Shown in pieces: positions 62,534 to 64,000 of a stretch of DNA of 64,000 nt (its first letter is position 1; each line of letters starts with the position of its first letter). The DNA lies in NCBI RefSeq assembly GCF_008312935.1, contig NZ_VSZO01000014.1:124001-188000 (forward strand), written 5' to 3'. A program made the translations under genes and the position numbers. A model generated the notes under the pieces. That model ran no database searches and was not told where the DNA came from. It worked only from the letters and a program-made list of their open reading frames with translations. This DNA is from Roseiconus lacunae (GTDB lineage Bacteria > Planctomycetota > Planctomycetia > Pirellulales > Pirellulaceae).

Positions 62534-64000
62534 CTAGCCACGACGCCGAAACTTTTTGCCGGACTTTGGCTTCTTGCGTCGACTGGTGATCAGGGCGTGC
62601 ATGACGTCGCTACGACGTACCACGCCTACGAGTGAATGGGGGCTGTTGCGGTCAACCACGGGGATGCAGTCGTCCGTTTCCCCTTGGAACAATTCGAAAG
62701 CCTTCGTCGCAGGGTCGTCCAAGTGCAGACACGATTGCAGGTCGCTAACCAAATCTTCGGCCCGCACCAGTTTTGCGGCGCTATGGTCAAACAGAACGTC
62801 ACTTAGTAGCGGATACCGAATCACCCCCACAACACTCATTGAATCATCGACGACCGGGTAAGTGTTGTCGTGACTGTGTTCGATGTGGTCGACAACTTGG
62901 TCAAAGTCTGCCGATTGGTGAATGCCTTTGGTCTTGCGAAGTAAATCGCTAACCTTGACCTTCCCGATCGCTGACGGTGTGGGGTCGCTACGGCGTAGGG
63001 CCGATCGAAATCGGTCAACCAGATTGCGCAGTTGTTCGACCGGCGTGCGGCTTGTGTGGTGGATCGCTTGGGCAAGAGGGACTTCACCGGTTTGAAGCAA
63101 TGACTTGCGAATAAACAACGGTCCGATAATTTCGAACAGGACCACCGAACCGAGGATGATGTCCTGAATCGGTTTTCCAAGAGACTCATCACGATGCACC
63201 GCGATGGTCGCCAACGCGATCGCCGCTCCAGCTTGAGCGAACAGACACGCACCGCCCCATTGCCTAAGTTCACGTGGTTGTCGCGTAGCCTTGGCCGTCG
63301 CATAGACACCAAGCCATTTGCCGAGCATCCGACAAACGATGTAGACCGCCCCAAGCTTGCCCGCCGTCAAGAACGCGCCCAGATCCAGTTCGGTCCCGTG
63401 AGCAACGAAAAACAAGACCGCCAGCAATCCAGAGAGGTGGTCTAATTCATCGACAATTTTCTGTTTGTAATCCGATGTGTTGGCGACCGTCACGCCCATC
63501 ATCAAGAACGAAAGCATGTAGGGGACTTCAAACGATTCGTCGATCCCAAGCAGAAACGTGATCGCCGCAACCAGCAGGACCAACCATCGCTTCATGTTTA
63601 AAAAGCCACAGCCGTAACTAACGAATAGACCCGCGGCAATGCCCAAGATGATCGATCCGAGGACATTCGAAAGCACGCTTAGTAATTCGCCGCCAAGCGA
63701 TGTTTCGATCTTGCCCTGAGAATACTCGATCGCCAAGAACGCAAACTCAAAGAGTACGATGCAGGCAAAGTTATTGAGCGCGACCAAGAACCCCGTGCTT
63801 TCGGTCACCGGGCCTTCAGAGCGGAATTCTTTAAGTACCAGAATTGTCGTCGCAGGCGCGGTTGCGACTCCGAGGCATCCGAGCAAGAGAGCCATCTTGC
63901 TGTCGCAACCGAATAAAAATAGCCCGAGCGAAACGAGTACCAGGGTCAGCAGTATCTCTCCCGCTGAGATCATTAAACAGTGCTTTGCGACCCGGCGAAC
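62534..64000 (-). CDS. Kef-type cation/proton antiporter with CBS pair (5' end outside window)
   Basis: The frame is open to the right edge. An ATG at 63973 exists, but the sequence there matches the middle of a CPA2 (Kef/NhaS) antiporter, so the real start probably lies about 90 codons further. GVATAPATTILVLKEF corresponds to the conserved SPAVxxxVLKE segment after the ion-binding helix, then several helices follow. CLC-like parts are absent. Two CBS domains (about 345-465 counted from 63973) close the protein, with a very basic tail (RRKKPKSGKKFRRRG). It likely exchanges K or Na for protons under nucleotide control. Confidence 0.88.
   Translation of the reverse strand, partial: VRRVAKHCLMISAGEILLTLVLVSLGLFLFGCDSKMALLLGCLGVATAPATTILVLKEFRSEGPVTESTGFLVALNNFACIVLFEFAFLAIEYSQGKIETSLGGELLSVLSNVLGSIILGIAAGLFVSYGCGFLNMKRWLVLLVAAITFLLGIDESFEVPYMLSFLMMGVTVANTSDYKQKIVDELDHLSGLLAVLFFVAHGTELDLGAFLTAGKLGAVYIVCRMLGKWLGVYATAKATRQPRELRQWGGACLFAQAGAAIALATIAVHRDESLGKPIQDIILGSVVLFEIIGPLFIRKSLLQTGEVPLAQAIHHTSRTPVEQLRNLVDRFRSALRRSDPTPSAIGKVKVSDLLRKTKGIHQSADFDQVVDHIEHSHDNTYPVVDDSMSVVGVIRYPLLSDVLFDHSAAKLVRAEDLVSDLQSCLHLDDPATKAFELFQGETDDCIPVVDRNSPHSLVGVVRRSDVMHALITSRRKKPKSGKKFRRRG

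Noticed and set aside
1-64000. tRNA, rRNA, CRISPR array or prophage
   Set aside because: No TTCGANTC-type T-arm with a matching stem in any spacer, no regularly spaced repeats, and no phage or transposase genes were seen.

Overview
The window looks like a chromosomal segment from a planctomycete of the Pirellulaceae / Rhodopirellula type. The signs are several secreted proteins with the N-terminal ExLExRxLLA (LEPR-XLL) motif, dockerin repeats on bacterial surface proteins, a paired PSD1-type cytochrome (DUF1549/DUF1553) and DUF1501 Tat protein, an ECF sigma factor overlapping a Ser/Thr kinase with TPRs, the planctomycete/verrucomicrobial 'small basic protein', and moderate GC with long spacers. 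About 47 genes are supported. No tRNA, rRNA, CRISPR array, integrase or transposase gene was seen.

Layout. 0-12 kb: the end of a LEPR-XLL surface protein, a cysteine-cluster membrane coiled-coil protein, thrS, a membrane Ser/Thr kinase with jelly-roll ectodomains, and a beta-propeller/dockerin surface protein. 12-16 kb: the DUF1501 and PSD1 pair. 16.5-19.5 kb: a four-gene fatty-acid/polyketide-like cassette (dehydratase, long ACP, dehydratase-like protein with Tyr in place of the catalytic His, ketosynthase). 19.6-27.6 kb: a putative regulator, the small basic protein with its terminator, a fatty acid desaturase, a ClC transporter, an O-antigen-ligase-like protein and pyruvate kinase. The spacers from 3 to 24 kb hold several copies of a short MITE-like repeat.

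28-38 kb is the most distinctive locus: ECF sigma factor, Ser/Thr kinase with TPRs, membrane-anchored LEPR-XLL protein, dockerin-bearing vanadium haloperoxidase with a full vanadate site, EF-hand secreted protein, and an animal-type haem peroxidase. It reads as a regulated surface peroxidase/halogenation module, faced by a DUF3500 protein. 39-43 kb holds an NCS1-type permease coupled to a polyol dehydrogenase. 43-50 kb is housekeeping: rpmI-rplT, pheS-pheT (PheT lacks its tRNA-binding OB domain), a DUF4272 protein and pssA.

50-64 kb holds a type IV pilus/type II secretion ATPase with a PilM/GspL-like partner, an enolase-superfamily enzyme overlapping an Nramp-like carrier without its metal ligands, a LolD-type ATPase, and a compact chemosensory operon (thioredoxin-like protein, membrane CheA-like kinase, CheX-like protein, CheY, soluble MCP-like protein) with no CheW, CheR or CheB. 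The window ends inside a Kef-type antiporter with CBS domains. All assignments rest on reading motifs by eye; no search was run.
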